Assembly (NCBI GenBank): GCA_002360945.1
Contig: DERO01000004.1
Coordinates: 1-64,000 of the forward strand
Origin: Leclercia adecarboxylata
Lineage (GTDB): Bacteria; Pseudomonadota; Gammaproteobacteria; Enterobacterales; Enterobacteriaceae
Reading direction: 5' to 3'
Length of the DNA stretch: 64,000 nt
Numbering within the stretch: the stretch's first letter is position 1; every line of letters begins with the position of its first letter. Below the pieces are notes generated by a model. That model was given only the letters and a program-made list of their open reading frames with translations, did not search any database and was not told where the DNA came from. The position numbers were made by a program, and so were the translations under genes. Positions 24,188-33,865 of the stretch are shown piece by piece.

Positions 24188-25144
24188 ATGAAAAGATACC
24201 TCTTTCACCGCCTGCTGGCACTGCTACCGGTGCTGCTGGTGGTGTCGGTAGTGGTGTTCTGTCTGATTCATCTGGCGCCGGGCGATCCGGCGCTGGTGAT
24301 TCTGGGTAACGATGCCAGCCCGCAGGATATCGCGGCGTTGCGCCAGCAGATGGGGCTGGACAGGCCCATGCTGGCGCAGTTTATCAGCTGGTTTGGCGAG
24401 GTACTTTCCGGCAATTTAGGCCATTCGCTGTTTCTCGATACCAGCGTGATGACCCTGTTTTTACAGCATCTCACCCCTACGCTGGCGCTGGCGCTCTATG
24501 CCCAGGCGATCGCGCTGGTGCTGGGTCTGGCGGGCGGGGTGCTGAGCGCCTGGCAACACGGTAGCCTGCTGGATCGCGCTATCCGCATGCTGGCGACCCT
24601 CGGGATGTCGGTGCCGGGCTTTCTGCTCGGCCTGTTTTTGATCTTCTTTTTTGCGGTGCAGCTGCGCTGGTTTCCGGTGGTGGGGTATCGCTCCACCAAT
24701 GAGGATTTCTGGCTTAATGTCTGGTATTTAACCCTGCCCGCATTTGCGCTGGGGTTGCGTATCGCCGCGTTGATCGCCCGCATGACCCGCGCGGTCATGC
24801 TGGACGTGATGCAGGAGCCCTTTATCAGTACCGCCCGCGCCAAAGGAGTACCGGAGCGGCTGGTGCTGCTGCGCCACACCCTGAAAAACAGCCTGATCCC
24901 CATTCTGACCATCTGCGGCGAATCTTTCGCCTCGCTGGTCACCGGCACCATCGTGATTGAGAGCGTGTTTGGCATTCCCGGCGTCGGATCGCTGATCGTG
25001 GACTCGATCGAACGGCGTGACGTGACGGTGATCCAGGGCGTGGTGCTGCTGATCACTGTCTGCTACGTGTTGATCAACCTGGCGGTGGATCTGCTGAGCT
25101 ATCTGGCCGATCCGCGACTTTCCGTCGACGGGGGTGAAAAATGA
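24188..25144 (+). CDS. Dpp-type ABC transporter permease (DppB-like)
   Basis: Permease of 318 aa with the typical N-terminal helix and HLAPGDPALVILGNDAS region of DppB/GsiC proteins, and a C-terminal helix bundle ending YLADPRL. The coupling segment ARAKGVPERLVLLRHTLKNSLIP is present. Overlap of 4 nt with the next permease shows coupled translation. Confidence 0.87.
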   Translation: MKRYLFHRLLALLPVLLVVSVVVFCLIHLAPGDPALVILGNDASPQDIAALRQQMGLDRPMLAQFISWFGEVLSGNLGHSLFLDTSVMTLFLQHLTPTLALALYAQAIALVLGLAGGVLSAWQHGSLLDRAIRMLATLGMSVPGFLLGLFLIFFFAVQLRWFPVVGYRSTNEDFWLNVWYLTLPAFALGLRIAALIARMTRAVMLDVMQEPFISTARAKGVPERLVLLRHTLKNSLIPILTICGESFASLVTGTIVIESVFGIPGVGSLIVDSIERRDVTVIQGVVLLITVCYVLINLAVDLLSYLADPRLSVDGGEK

Positions 25145-26001
25145 TCCTGAAGCGCAACCCCTCCCTGCTCATCTGGCCTGCGGTGCTGGTGACCATCGTC
25201 CTGCTGTCGTTTTTTGCCAGCGCGTTAAGCCCCTACGATCCCTACAGCATCGATCCGCTCAGCCGCCTGAAAGCCCCTTCCGCCGCGCACTGGTTCGGCA
25301 CGGATAACTTTGGCCGGGATCTGTTTGTGCGTGTCGCCCTGGCGGTGAGAGTGTCATTCTCGGTAGGGGCCGCGGTGGCGGTGATTGCGGGGATCACGGG
25401 AATGGTGATCGGCCTGCTGTGCGCCTGGTACCGTCCGGTCGACCGGGTGCTGATGCGCGTCTGCGATGGGCTGTTTGCGTTCCCGTCTCTGCTGCTGGCG
25501 ATCGCCATTGTCGGCGTGCTGGGGCCAAATATCGCCAACGTGGTGCTGGCCCTGTCGCTGGTCTATGTCCCGTCGATCGCCCGGGTGATCCGCGGGGCGG
25601 CGATGGTGATCAAAGAGAAAAACTTTATCGAAGCGCTGCGGGCGCAGGGGGCGAGCGCCTCGCGCATCATCTGGTTGCACCTGCTGCCTAACGTTATTTC
25701 GCCCTTTATCGTGCAGGTCAGCTGGGTCTTTTCCGTCGCCATTCTGACGGAGGCCGCGCTCAGCTTTCTCGGCTCAGGCGTCCCGGCCCCGATGCCGAGC
25801 CTCGGCAATTTACTGCTGGAAGGGAAAGCGGTGATCTTTACCGCCTGGTGGATGACCTTCTTCCCCGGCATCGCCATCGTGCTGCTGATCCTGGCGCTGA
25901 ATATCATCGGCGATGACCTGCGCGACAGCGCCGATCCGGGGCTGAAACCGCTGCCGCGCCGGGTGTTACGTCTGTTAAAACAAGGGGAACGGCATGGCTG
26001 A
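25141..26001 (+). CDS. Dpp-type ABC transporter permease (DppC-like)
   Basis: Permease of 286 aa with the DppC/OppC features HWFGTDNFGRDLFVRV and the coupling loop ALRAQGASASRIIWLHLLPN, and DDLRDSADPGLK at the C-terminus. It partners the preceding permease and overlaps the next gene by 8 nt. Confidence 0.87.
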   Translation: MILKRNPSLLIWPAVLVTIVLLSFFASALSPYDPYSIDPLSRLKAPSAAHWFGTDNFGRDLFVRVALAVRVSFSVGAAVAVIAGITGMVIGLLCAWYRPVDRVLMRVCDGLFAFPSLLLAIAIVGVLGPNIANVVLALSLVYVPSIARVIRGAAMVIKEKNFIEALRAQGASASRIIWLHLLPNVISPFIVQVSWVFSVAILTEAALSFLGSGVPAPMPSLGNLLLEGKAVIFTAWWMTFFPGIAIVLLILALNIIGDDLRDSADPGLKPLPRRVLRLLKQGERHG

Positions 26002-26983
26002 GACGTTACTGCAGGTTAAGGATCTTGAGGTCAGCTTCGCCACCCGTCAGGGCATTATCTCCCCGGTGCGCGGCGTCTCCTTCCATGTGCATGCCCACGA
26101 AACCCTCGGCATTATCGGTGAATCCGGCTGCGGCAAGAGCGTGACCGCCCAGGCGGTGATGGGGCTACTGTCGCCGCGCACCAGCCGGGTGGAGGGTGAT
26201 GTGGTGCTGGCGGGCAACGCGCTGCACACGCTGTCGACAAAAGCGCGTCGGCAGATGAGCGGCCGCGACATGGCGATGATTTTTCAGGATCCGCTGGCCA
26301 GCTTGAACCCGGTGATGACGATTGGCTATCAGATTGATGAGAGCCTGCGGCTGCATACGTCGCTTAACCGTGCGCAGCGTCAGGCGAAAATCCTCGCTCT
26401 GCTCGCCCAGGTCGGCATTCCCGAACCGGGGCGCTGCGCCGGATCCTGGCCGCATGAACTCTCCGGCGGCATGCGCCAGCGGGTGATGATTGCCATGGCG
26501 ATCGCCACCTCGCCGTCGCTGCTGATTGCCGATGAACCCACTACCGCGCTGGATGCGACCATTCAGGCGCAAATCCTCGATCTCCTCGATGAGATTAAGC
26601 ATGAAACCGGGATGGGGATTGTCATTATCACCCACGACCTGAGCGTGGTGGCCAGGCTGTGCCAGCGCGTGGTGGTGCTGTACGCCGGTCAGGTGGTGGA
26701 AGAGACGGATGTCTGGACGCTGTTTGAACGTCCGCGCCACCCTTACACCCGCGCGCTGCTGGCGGCTCGCCCGTCGGCGGACCATACGCCTAAAACCGCC
26801 CTGGCAGAGATCGGCGGACAGGTACCTTCCCTCCATGCGTTGCCCTCGGGCTGTACCTATGCCGATCGCTGCCCGCTGGTGCAGCCGCGCTGCCGGGCAG
26901 AGGCCCCCGGGCTACGCATCCTCGGCGGTGAAAGCCACCAGGTTCGCTGCTGGCGAGCCGAAGACACAGGAGCCCTACGATGA
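25994..26983 (+). CDS. Dpp-type ABC transporter ATPase (DppD-like)
   Basis: ABC ATPase of 329 aa. Walker A is GESGCGKSV, the Q-loop is [11 protein letters not shown], the signature is [14 protein letters not shown], and Walker B is [12 protein letters not shown]. The C-terminal oligopeptide-type domain has a Cys-containing segment ([14 protein letters not shown]), typical of DppD/OppD proteins. The 3' end overlaps the second ATPase gene. Confidence 0.88.
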   Translation: MAETLLQVKDLEVSFATRQGIISPVRGVSFHVHAHETLGIIGESGCGKSVTAQAVMGLLSPRTSRVEGDVVLAGNALHTLSTKARRQMSGRDMAMIFQDPLASLNPVMTIGYQIDESLRLHTSLNRAQRQAKILALLAQVGIPEPGRCAGSWPHELSGGMRQRVMIAMAIATSPSLLIADEPTTALDATIQAQILDLLDEIKHETGMGIVIITHDLSVVARLCQRVVVLYAGQVVEETDVWTLFERPRHPYTRALLAARPSADHTPKTALAEIGGQVPSLHALPSGCTYADRCPLVQPRCRAEAPGLRILGGESHQVRCWRAEDTGALR

Positions 26984-27780
26984 CGACCCCCTTACTGAGC
27001 GTGACTCAGCTCGCGAAAACCTTTCAGCGGCGCGGCCAGTCCGTGCCGGCGGTAAACGGGGTGAGCTTTATCCTCAATGCGGGTGAAACCTGGGCGCTGG
27101 TGGGAGAATCCGGTAGCGGGAAAAGCACCACCGGACGGCTGGTGCTGGGGCTAACGCCGGCGAGTGGGGGCGATATTCAGTTTGAAGGGCGCTCGCTGGC
27201 CGGGTTAAACGCCGCAGGATGGCGCAGCGTGCGCCGGGATATGCAGATGATTTTTCAGGATCCGCTCTCGTCCCTCGACCCGAAACGCACCGTGGGCTAT
27301 AGCCTGGAAGAGCCGCTGATTATCCACGGCATTGGCAATCGCAAAGCGCAGGTGGGGGAGATGCTGGAGCAGGTTGGTTTACGACCGCAGGATGCCACGC
27401 GCTATCCGCATGAATTTTCCGGCGGTCAGCGGCAGCGCATCGGGATCGCCCGGGCGCTGATCCTCAAACCTAAGCTAATCATCTGCGATGAGCCGGTGTC
27501 GGCGCTGGACGTCTCCATTCAGTCGCAGATCCTGAACCTGTTGATGCGGCTCCAGCGCGAGTACGGACTGGCCTACCTGTTCATCTCCCATGACCTGAAC
27601 GTCGTCCGGCACATTGCCGATCGCGTGGGGGTGATGCATTGCGGCAGGATCGTGGAGCAGGGCGATACAGAGCGTATTTTCTCTGCGCCCCAGCATGACT
27701 ATACGCGCTTTTTACTGAACGCCATTTTGCCTGCGCACCCGGCCGCGACAGGCGTTGCGCGCGTGGCGGTGAACGGCTAA
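26980..27780 (+). CDS. Dpp-type ABC transporter ATPase (DppF-like, short)
   Basis: Second ABC ATPase, 266 aa. Walker A is GESGSGKST, the signature is FSGGQRQRIGIARA and Walker B is LIICDEPVSALD. It is shorter than DppF (about 334 aa) because the C-terminal Cys-rich extension is missing, as in NikE- or SapF-sized homologues; the stop looks natural. It is the last gene of the accessory operon. Confidence 0.87.
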   Translation: MTTPLLSVTQLAKTFQRRGQSVPAVNGVSFILNAGETWALVGESGSGKSTTGRLVLGLTPASGGDIQFEGRSLAGLNAAGWRSVRRDMQMIFQDPLSSLDPKRTVGYSLEEPLIIHGIGNRKAQVGEMLEQVGLRPQDATRYPHEFSGGQRQRIGIARALILKPKLIICDEPVSALDVSIQSQILNLLMRLQREYGLAYLFISHDLNVVRHIADRVGVMHCGRIVEQGDTERIFSAPQHDYTRFLLNAILPAHPAATGVARVAVNG

Positions 27781-27887
27781 TGCCGACAGGAGTCGATTTG
27801 ACCGGCGGGTCGGTTATAATAGGCGCAAGTGACGACATTCACGGCCCCATTTAACCCGGCGCACACCGCCTCACATGAGTACCTTTA

Positions 27888-28619
27888 ATGAGTGAAATGA
27901 TTTACGGCATCCACGCGGTGCAGGCCCTGCTGGAGCGCGCACCGGAGCGTTTTCAGGAAGTGTTTATTCTGAAAGGGCGTGAAGACAAACGCCTGATGCC
28001 GCTGATCCACGCCCTGGAAGCGCAGGGCGTGGTGATCCAACTGGCGAACCGTCAGTATCTGGATGAGAAAAGCGAAGGTGCGGTGCACCAGGGGATCATC
28101 GCCCGCGTTAAGCCGGGCCGCCAGTATCAGGAAAACGATCTGCCGGATCTCATCGCTTCGCTGGATAACCCGTTCTTCCTGATCCTCGACGGCGTGACCG
28201 ATCCGCACAACCTCGGTGCCTGCCTGCGTAGCGCCGATGCGGCGGGCGTGCACGCGGTGATCGTGCCGAAAGATCGCTCTGCCCAGCTCAACGCCACGGC
28301 CAAAAAAGTGGCCTGCGGCGCGGCGGAAAACGTCCCGCTGATCCGCGTGACCAACCTGGCGCGCACCATGCGTCAGTTGCAGGAAGAGAACATCTGGATC
28401 GTCGGCACCGCTGGTGAAGCGGACCATACCCTGTTCCAGAGCAAAATGACCGGCCGTCTGGCGCTGGTGATGGGTGCGGAAGGGGAAGGGATGCGCCGTC
28501 TGACCCGCGAGCACTGCGACGAGCTGATCAGCATCCCGATGGCGGGCAGCGTCTCGTCCCTGAACGTCTCCGTGGCAACCGGTATCTGCCTGTTCGAAGC
28601 GGTGCGCCAGCGCGGGTAG
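27888..28619 (+). CDS. rlmB: 23S rRNA (Gm2251) 2'-O-methyltransferase
   Basis: SpoU-family (SPOUT) methyltransferase that methylates the ribose of G2251 in the 23S rRNA P-loop. The N-terminal substrate-binding domain is followed by [28 protein letters not shown] and the knot motif [13 protein letters not shown]. Length 243 aa equals E. coli. In E. coli it follows rnr; here the inserted operon separates them. A perfect -10, TATAAT at 27815-27820, suggests its own promoter, though no -35 is well spaced. Confidence 0.96.
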   Translation: MSEMIYGIHAVQALLERAPERFQEVFILKGREDKRLMPLIHALEAQGVVIQLANRQYLDEKSEGAVHQGIIARVKPGRQYQENDLPDLIASLDNPFFLILDGVTDPHNLGACLRSADAAGVHAVIVPKDRSAQLNATAKKVACGAAENVPLIRVTNLARTMRQLQEENIWIVGTAGEADHTLFQSKMTGRLALVMGAEGEGMRRLTREHCDELISIPMAGSVSSLNVSVATGICLFEAVRQRG

Positions 28620-28627
28620 TCTGTTGT

Positions 28628-28702
28628 GCCCGGTGGCGCTGCGCTTACCGGGCCTACGGTCCGTGCTTTTGTAGGCCGGGTAAGGCGAAGCCGCCACCCG
28701 GC
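28628..28702. repeat. REP/BIME pair after rlmB
   Basis: Two REP palindromes in inverted orientation (GCCCGGTGGCGCT...CCGGGCCTAC and GTAGGCCGGGTAAGGCG...CCACCCGGC) fill the gap between the convergent rlmB and MHS transporter genes. Confidence 0.85.
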
Positions 28703-28709
28703 ATATACC

Positions 28710-29999
28710 TCACTCCTCCAGCGACCGCAAATGGTCGTCCTTTCTTAGCGTCATCAGCGCCACAATACTCACCACCGCCGTCGCCATGACGTAATAGGCC
28801 GGAATATCCAGGTTTCCCGTCTCTTTTATCAATCCGGTAATGATTAACCCCGCACAGCCCGAGAAGATGGCATTCGACAGCGAATAGGCCAGCCCCAGCC
28901 CGGTGTAGCGCACCCGCGTCGGGAACATCTCTGACAGCATGGCCGGTCCGGGCCCTGCCAGCATCCCCACCAGTCCACCGGCAATCAGCACCACTATCGC
29001 TTTCACCGCCAGCGTGCTGGACTCCGCCTGCAGGATTTTCAGCAGCGGCAGGGCGAGGATCAGCAGCAGGGCGGCGGCAATCACCATCACCGTACGCCGT
29101 CCGATGCGGTCGCTGAGGATCCCCGACGGGATAATGGTCAGCGCAAAGCCGATATTGGAGATGACCGCAATCAGCAGCGCCTGGTTAAAGCCGGTATGCA
29201 GGGCCGATTGCAGGTAGGCGGGCATGATCACCAGATAGGTATAACCCGCGGCAGACCACACCATCACCCGGCCGATCCCCATCACAATGGCTTTCAGCGT
29301 GTCGCGGGTTCGGGCCTTCGCCACTACCGGTTTGGTTTGCTGCTGCACGAAGCTTGGCGTCTCTTCCATGCTTACCCGCAGCCACAGGGCCACCGCTCCC
29401 AGCGGCAGGGCGATAAAGAACGGGATGCGCCAGCCCCAGTCATGCAGGGCTTCTGGCGTCAGCAGTGCTGAGAGCAGGGCCACAATCCCCGCGCCGGCCA
29501 GCAGGCCCAGCGCAACGGTAAAGGACTGCCAGGCGCCGTACAGCCCGCGTTTGCCGCGCGGGGCGAACTCGGTCATCAGCGACACCGCGCCGCCATACTC
29601 GCCGCCAGCGAACAGCCCCTGCAGGATCCGCAGGCCGGTAATAATCAGCGGGGCGGCAATGCCGATGCTGGCATACACCGGCACCAGACCAATCGCCGCC
29701 GTCGCCAGGGTCATCATCACCAGCACGACGATCAGCGTGGGCTTACGCCCGATACGATCGCCGATCCGCCCGAAGACGATGGCACCCAATGGACGAAAGA
29801 AAAAGGCGATGGCAAACGAGGCGTAGGTCAGGATCAGGCTGGTCAGCCCGGCCTCACCGCTGAGCTGGAAAAAGTTTTTTGCAATCACGGTGGCCAGAAA
29901 ACCGTACACCGCAAATTCGTACCATTCGATAAAGTTACCAATCGAGCCGGCGATTAACGCCCGCTTATGGGCATCCGGCGCCCGTTGAGTGTTGTGCAT
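28710..29999 (-). CDS. MHS-family metabolite:H+ symporter
   Basis: Major facilitator of the metabolite:H+ symporter branch (relatives of ProP, ShiA, KgtP), 429 aa with 12 predicted helices. Family marks are SIGNFIEWYEFAVYGF in helix 1 and the loop 2-3 motif FGRIGDRIGRKPTL. The ATG at 29999 has GGAGAG 7 nt upstream; the earlier in-frame ATG at 30014 has no good site. The substrate cannot be told; an organic acid or betaine is likely. It occupies the place of yjfIJKLMC in E. coli. Confidence 0.82.
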   Translation of the reverse strand: MHNTQRAPDAHKRALIAGSIGNFIEWYEFAVYGFLATVIAKNFFQLSGEAGLTSLILTYASFAIAFFFRPLGAIVFGRIGDRIGRKPTLIVVLVMMTLATAAIGLVPVYASIGIAAPLIITGLRILQGLFAGGEYGGAVSLMTEFAPRGKRGLYGAWQSFTVALGLLAGAGIVALLSALLTPEALHDWGWRIPFFIALPLGAVALWLRVSMEETPSFVQQQTKPVVAKARTRDTLKAIVMGIGRVMVWSAAGYTYLVIMPAYLQSALHTGFNQALLIAVISNIGFALTIIPSGILSDRIGRRTVMVIAAALLLILALPLLKILQAESSTLAVKAIVVLIAGGLVGMLAGPGPAMLSEMFPTRVRYTGLGLAYSLSNAIFSGCAGLIITGLIKETGNLDIPAYYVMATAVVSIVALMTLRKDDHLRSLEE

Positions 30000-30181
30000 T
30001 GTTATTCTCTCCATGAGGTGTGAATAAATTATTCACTATAAATGCAGATAAGAAATTTATTATTCGTTCGTTATGTGACCAGATTCACGCTTGTCGATGG
30101 CGAAATTTTGCGCCCGCTGCTGTGCAGCGGCTGCCCGGTCTGTCCATAATTACCTCGTTGCCATAGAAGGAGGGAGACAAT

Positions 30182-31804
30182 ATGCACTGGCAGACGCACA
30201 CTGTTTTTAATCAGCCTGCGCCACTCACCAACAGCAACCTTTTTCTTTCCGATCGTGCCCTGTGTGAAGCGGTTAGCCGTGAAGGTGCCGACTGGGACGT
30301 CGAGCTGCTCGCCAGTATCGGCCAGCAGTTAGGTACGGCAGAATCGCTGGAACTGGGCCGCCTTGCCAACGTCAATCCACCCGAACTGCTGCGCTTTGAC
30401 GCCAGCGGCACCCGGCTGGACGACGTGCGATTCCATCCGGCATGGCACCTGCTGATGCAGGGGCTGTGTGCCAACCGGGTGCATAACCTGGCGTGGGAGG
30501 AGGAGGCGCGCAAAGGAGCGTTCGTGGCCCGGGCGGCGCGTTTTATCCTGCATGCGCAGGTAGAAGCCGGCACGCTTTGCCCCATCACCATGACCCACGC
30601 CGCCACGCCGTTGCTGCAGCAGGCGCTACCGCGCGCCTTCCACGACTGGCTGACGCCGCTCCTTAGCGACCGTTATGACTCCCATCTGGCGCCGGGCAAC
30701 CAGAAGCGCGGTCTGTTGATCGGTATGGGAATGACGGAGAAGCAGGGCGGGTCGGATGTCCTCAGCAACACCACCCGGGCAGAGCGCTGCAGCGACGGCA
30801 GCTACCGGCTGGTGGGCCATAAGTGGTTTTTCTCGGTGCCGCAAAGCGATGCGCATCTGGTGCTGGCTCAGGCCAAAGGCGGCCTGTCGTGCTTCTTCGT
30901 TCCGCGTTTTCTGCCTGACGGCTTGCGCAATGCCGTACATCTGGAGCGGCTGAAGGACAAGCTCGGCAACCGCTCCAACGCCAGCAGCGAAGCCGAGTTT
31001 CTCGACGCCACCGGCTGGCTGCTGGGCGAAGAAGGGGAAGGGGTGCGCCAGATCCTGAAGATGGGCGGCCTCACCCGGTTCGACTGCGCGCTGGGCAGCC
31101 ACGGCCTGATGCGCAGGGCATTCTCGGTGGCGTTGTATCATGCTCACCAGCGGCAGACCTTTGGCAAAAACCTGATCGATCAGCCGCTGATGCGCGATGT
31201 GCTTAGCCGCATGGCGCTACAGCTGGAGGGGCAGACGGCGCTCCTGTTCCGCCTGGCGCGGGCCTGGGATCGCCGGGATAACGAGCGCGAGGCTCTGTGG
31301 GCACGGCTGTTTACTCCGGCCGCGAAACTGACGATCTGTAAAGCGGGGATCCCGTTCGTCGCCGAAGCGATGGAGGTGCTGGGCGGTATCGGCTACTGCG
31401 AAGAGAGCGAGCTGCCGCGTATCTACCGGGAGATGCCGGTCAACAGCATCTGGGAAGGTTCGGGCAATATCATGGGACTGGACGTGCTGCGGGTACTGGC
31501 GAAGCAGCCTGCGGTGATGGATCTGCTGGCCGATGATTTTGCTGAAGTGAAGGGGCAGGATCGGCACTTCGATCGCAGCTGGCGTCAGCTACAGCAGAAG
31601 TTGCGCAAACCCCAGGAGGCGCAGGGCAGGGAGATCGCCCGGCAGATCTTCCTGCTGGGCGCGGGGGCACAGATGTTGCGCCATGCGTCACCGCCGGTGG
31701 CGCAGGCCTGGTGCCGTGAGATGCTCGACGCCCGCGGGGGATCCCTGCTCAGCGAGCAGGTCCAGGACGACCTGCTGCTGCGCGCCACGGGCGGCGTGGC
31801 CTGA
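30182..31804 (+). CDS. aidB: Adaptive-response acyl-CoA dehydrogenase-like protein AidB
   Basis: Flavoprotein of the acyl-CoA dehydrogenase fold, induced in E. coli by alkylation damage through Ada and reported to bind DNA. The 540-aa sequence closely follows E. coli AidB (541 aa), including GMGMTEKQGGSDV, the FAD region and EVLGGIGYCEESELPR. GGAGGGAG precedes the ATG. I did not find a clear Ada box upstream. It converges on the chemoreceptor gene with 3 nt between stops. Confidence 0.95.
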   Translation: MHWQTHTVFNQPAPLTNSNLFLSDRALCEAVSREGADWDVELLASIGQQLGTAESLELGRLANVNPPELLRFDASGTRLDDVRFHPAWHLLMQGLCANRVHNLAWEEEARKGAFVARAARFILHAQVEAGTLCPITMTHAATPLLQQALPRAFHDWLTPLLSDRYDSHLAPGNQKRGLLIGMGMTEKQGGSDVLSNTTRAERCSDGSYRLVGHKWFFSVPQSDAHLVLAQAKGGLSCFFVPRFLPDGLRNAVHLERLKDKLGNRSNASSEAEFLDATGWLLGEEGEGVRQILKMGGLTRFDCALGSHGLMRRAFSVALYHAHQRQTFGKNLIDQPLMRDVLSRMALQLEGQTALLFRLARAWDRRDNEREALWARLFTPAAKLTICKAGIPFVAEAMEVLGGIGYCEESELPRIYREMPVNSIWEGSGNIMGLDVLRVLAKQPAVMDLLADDFAEVKGQDRHFDRSWRQLQQKLRKPQEAQGREIARQIFLLGAGAQMLRHASPPVAQAWCREMLDARGGSLLSEQVQDDLLLRATGGVA

Positions 31805-31807
31805 TCC

Positions 31808-33733
31808 TTACAGGCGGAACAGGCTGACCAGATCGGTCAGGTGGGAACCCTTCCCACGCAGAACCTGCGCCGTCTGTTCACTGCGCGAGACGCGGTCGGC
31901 GTTGATATGCGACGCTTCGCCGATGTGCGTCATCGCCAGGTTCACCTGACCAATGCCTGCCGACTGCTCCCGGGAGGCATGGTTAATCTCCGTAACCAGC
32001 TGGTTGATATTGTCGATGTGCACGATGATGCTCTCCATCGCATGCCGGGTCTGCTCCGACAGGGCGTGGCCCTCGCTCACCTTGCTGAGCGTATCGCCAA
32101 TCAGCTGTTCAATCTCCTTCACCGCGTTGGCGCTGCGCGCTGCCAGAGCGCGGACTTCCTGAGCCACCACGGCAAAGCCTTTACCGTGCTCGCCTGCCCG
32201 GGCAGCTTCTACCGCGGCGTTGAGCGCCAGGATATTGGTCTGGAAAGCGATGCCCTCAATCACCCGGGTGATGGCTTCGATACGTTTCGATGCCTCGCGA
32301 ATATCATCCATGGTGGCGACAGCGTTGCTGACGGTCTCCCCGCCCTGATGCACCGCCCGTGAGGTTTCGCCCACCAGCTGCTGGGTCTGCTCCATATTGG
32401 CCGCATTCTGCTGCACGCTGGCTGCCAGCTGCTCCATGCTGGCAGAGGTCTCCTCCACGCTGCTGGCCTGCTTGTTGATCTGCTCGGAGATCTCGCCGGT
32501 ATCCGCCGCCAGGGCGTTGGTGCCCAGATGGATATCCCCCGCGGCTTCGCGCACCTGCAATACGATTTTTTGCAGCCCGCCGCCAATGCCGTTGATGGCA
32601 TTGATCAGCTGACCCACCTCATCCTGACGGGTGGCAGGCAGGGTGGCACGCAGATCCCCGGCGGCATACTGTTCTGCCAGACCAATCACATCGCGCAGCG
32701 GGCGTGAAAGCCAGCGGCGAATAATAAACACGAACAGCATGGCGAAGAGCGCGGACAGAACAACGCCCGCCAGCAGGAAGCGATCGCGCAGGCTGGTCAC
32801 ATCGGCCAGCAGCACGGATTTATCCACCTCGCCCACGATGGTCCAGTTCCAGCCCGGCAGCGGCGTCCAGGCCATAATCAGCGTGCGACCCTCGGCGCTC
32901 TGACGCTCCAGGGTGCCGGATTTATCCCCCAGCAGCTGCTGCTGAACGTCGTTCTCCCATTTCGGCAGTTGCCCCTCTTCTGCGCTATTGAACAGGTACT
33001 GGCCGTGATTTTTGCCATTGCTGCGGTCCAGCACGAAGAAGTGGCCGCTCTCGCCCAGACGGCGGCTAAGGATCTTCTCACGCATGACGTTCCACGAGTG
33101 GGTAATGTCGACCCCAACGAAGATAATGGCGATCACCTGTCCGCCCGCGTCTTTTACCGGCTGATACTGGGTGATGTAGCGTTTGCCGAACAGCAGGGCA
33201 AGGCCGCGATACACCTCACCTTTAGTGACCACCGCCCAGGCGGGGCTGGCATGATCCAGTACCGTGCCGATGGCCCGATCGCTGTTCTCTTTCCGCAGTG
33301 AAGTTGCCACGCGGACGAAGTCGTCGCCGCTGCGGACAAACAGCGTGGAGATGGCCCCGGTGCGATTCAGAAAATCATCGGGCGTGGCGTTGTTCTCATG
33401 GAGTTCCGTATCGCTGCCCTTCAGCAGCGGGACGTTCTGACCGTTAATGGTACGCGTCTGGCTGGCGTCAAGATTCAGCGGCTGCGGTAAAAAGGTGGTG
33501 AACAGGCGGGTATAGCTCTCCACCTCTTCGGTAAGACTGGTATTAAACATCTGCACCATGTCGACCACGCCGGTGGACTGGTTATGCAGGTCTTCAATGG
33601 CCAGCGCTTTGAGTTTTTGACTGGTGTTATAGCTCAGGAGAAAAGTGAAAAGCAGAAAAAGAGTGGCAACACTCAAGCCGGTAAGCAGCGATAGCTTAGT
33701 GCCCAGACCTGCACGGCGAAAAAAAGTGATCAT
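31808..33733 (-). CDS. Methyl-accepting chemotaxis protein with Cache sensor domain
   Basis: Transmembrane chemoreceptor, 641 aa from the ATG at 33733 (MITFFRRAG). TM1 is at about 13-35, then a roughly 280-residue periplasmic Cache-type sensor ([34 protein letters not shown]), TM2 near 320-340, HAMP, and a signalling domain with the conserved hairpin [20 protein letters not shown]. There is no C-terminal NWETF pentapeptide; it ends in SLFRL, so it probably depends on other receptors for efficient adaptation. A sigma-28-type promoter lies 32 nt upstream. The ligand is unknown. E. coli has no gene at this site. Confidence 0.88.
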   Translation of the reverse strand: MITFFRRAGLGTKLSLLTGLSVATLFLLFTFLLSYNTSQKLKALAIEDLHNQSTGVVDMVQMFNTSLTEEVESYTRLFTTFLPQPLNLDASQTRTINGQNVPLLKGSDTELHENNATPDDFLNRTGAISTLFVRSGDDFVRVATSLRKENSDRAIGTVLDHASPAWAVVTKGEVYRGLALLFGKRYITQYQPVKDAGGQVIAIIFVGVDITHSWNVMREKILSRRLGESGHFFVLDRSNGKNHGQYLFNSAEEGQLPKWENDVQQQLLGDKSGTLERQSAEGRTLIMAWTPLPGWNWTIVGEVDKSVLLADVTSLRDRFLLAGVVLSALFAMLFVFIIRRWLSRPLRDVIGLAEQYAAGDLRATLPATRQDEVGQLINAINGIGGGLQKIVLQVREAAGDIHLGTNALAADTGEISEQINKQASSVEETSASMEQLAASVQQNAANMEQTQQLVGETSRAVHQGGETVSNAVATMDDIREASKRIEAITRVIEGIAFQTNILALNAAVEAARAGEHGKGFAVVAQEVRALAARSANAVKEIEQLIGDTLSKVSEGHALSEQTRHAMESIIVHIDNINQLVTEINHASREQSAGIGQVNLAMTHIGEASHINADRVSRSEQTAQVLRGKGSHLTDLVSLFRL

Positions 33734-33764
33734 AAATTGCTCATTGTTAGAAAGGTAAGGCTTT

Positions 33765-33791
33765 TCAACGGCAGAGCGGGGATAACATTTA
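33765..33791 (-). promoter_or_regulatory. Sigma-28 (FliA) promoter for the Cache chemoreceptor
   Basis: On the minus strand TAAA (33791-33788) is followed after 15 nt by GCCGTTGA (33772-33765). This fits the flagellar class 3 pattern TAAA-N15-GCCGATAA with six of eight -10 bases matching. Its 32-nt distance to the start codon is typical. Confidence 0.7.
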
Positions 33792-33865
33792 TGGGGTTTA
33801 TGTAACAAAATGTTACAAGATTGTCTCGGGGTAGTAACAGCAAGGATAATAGAAGTGTAAATATT

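Noticed and set aside
22658..24208. 516-aa open frame opposite the Dpp-type binding protein
   Set aside because: The plus-strand gene has a signal peptide and family motifs and fits the operon; the antisense frame shows no recognisable domain.
16803..28619. Prophage or integrative element between rnr and rlmB
   Set aside because: No integrase, transposase, tRNA-attachment repeat or phage gene is present; the block is purely metabolic and transport genes.
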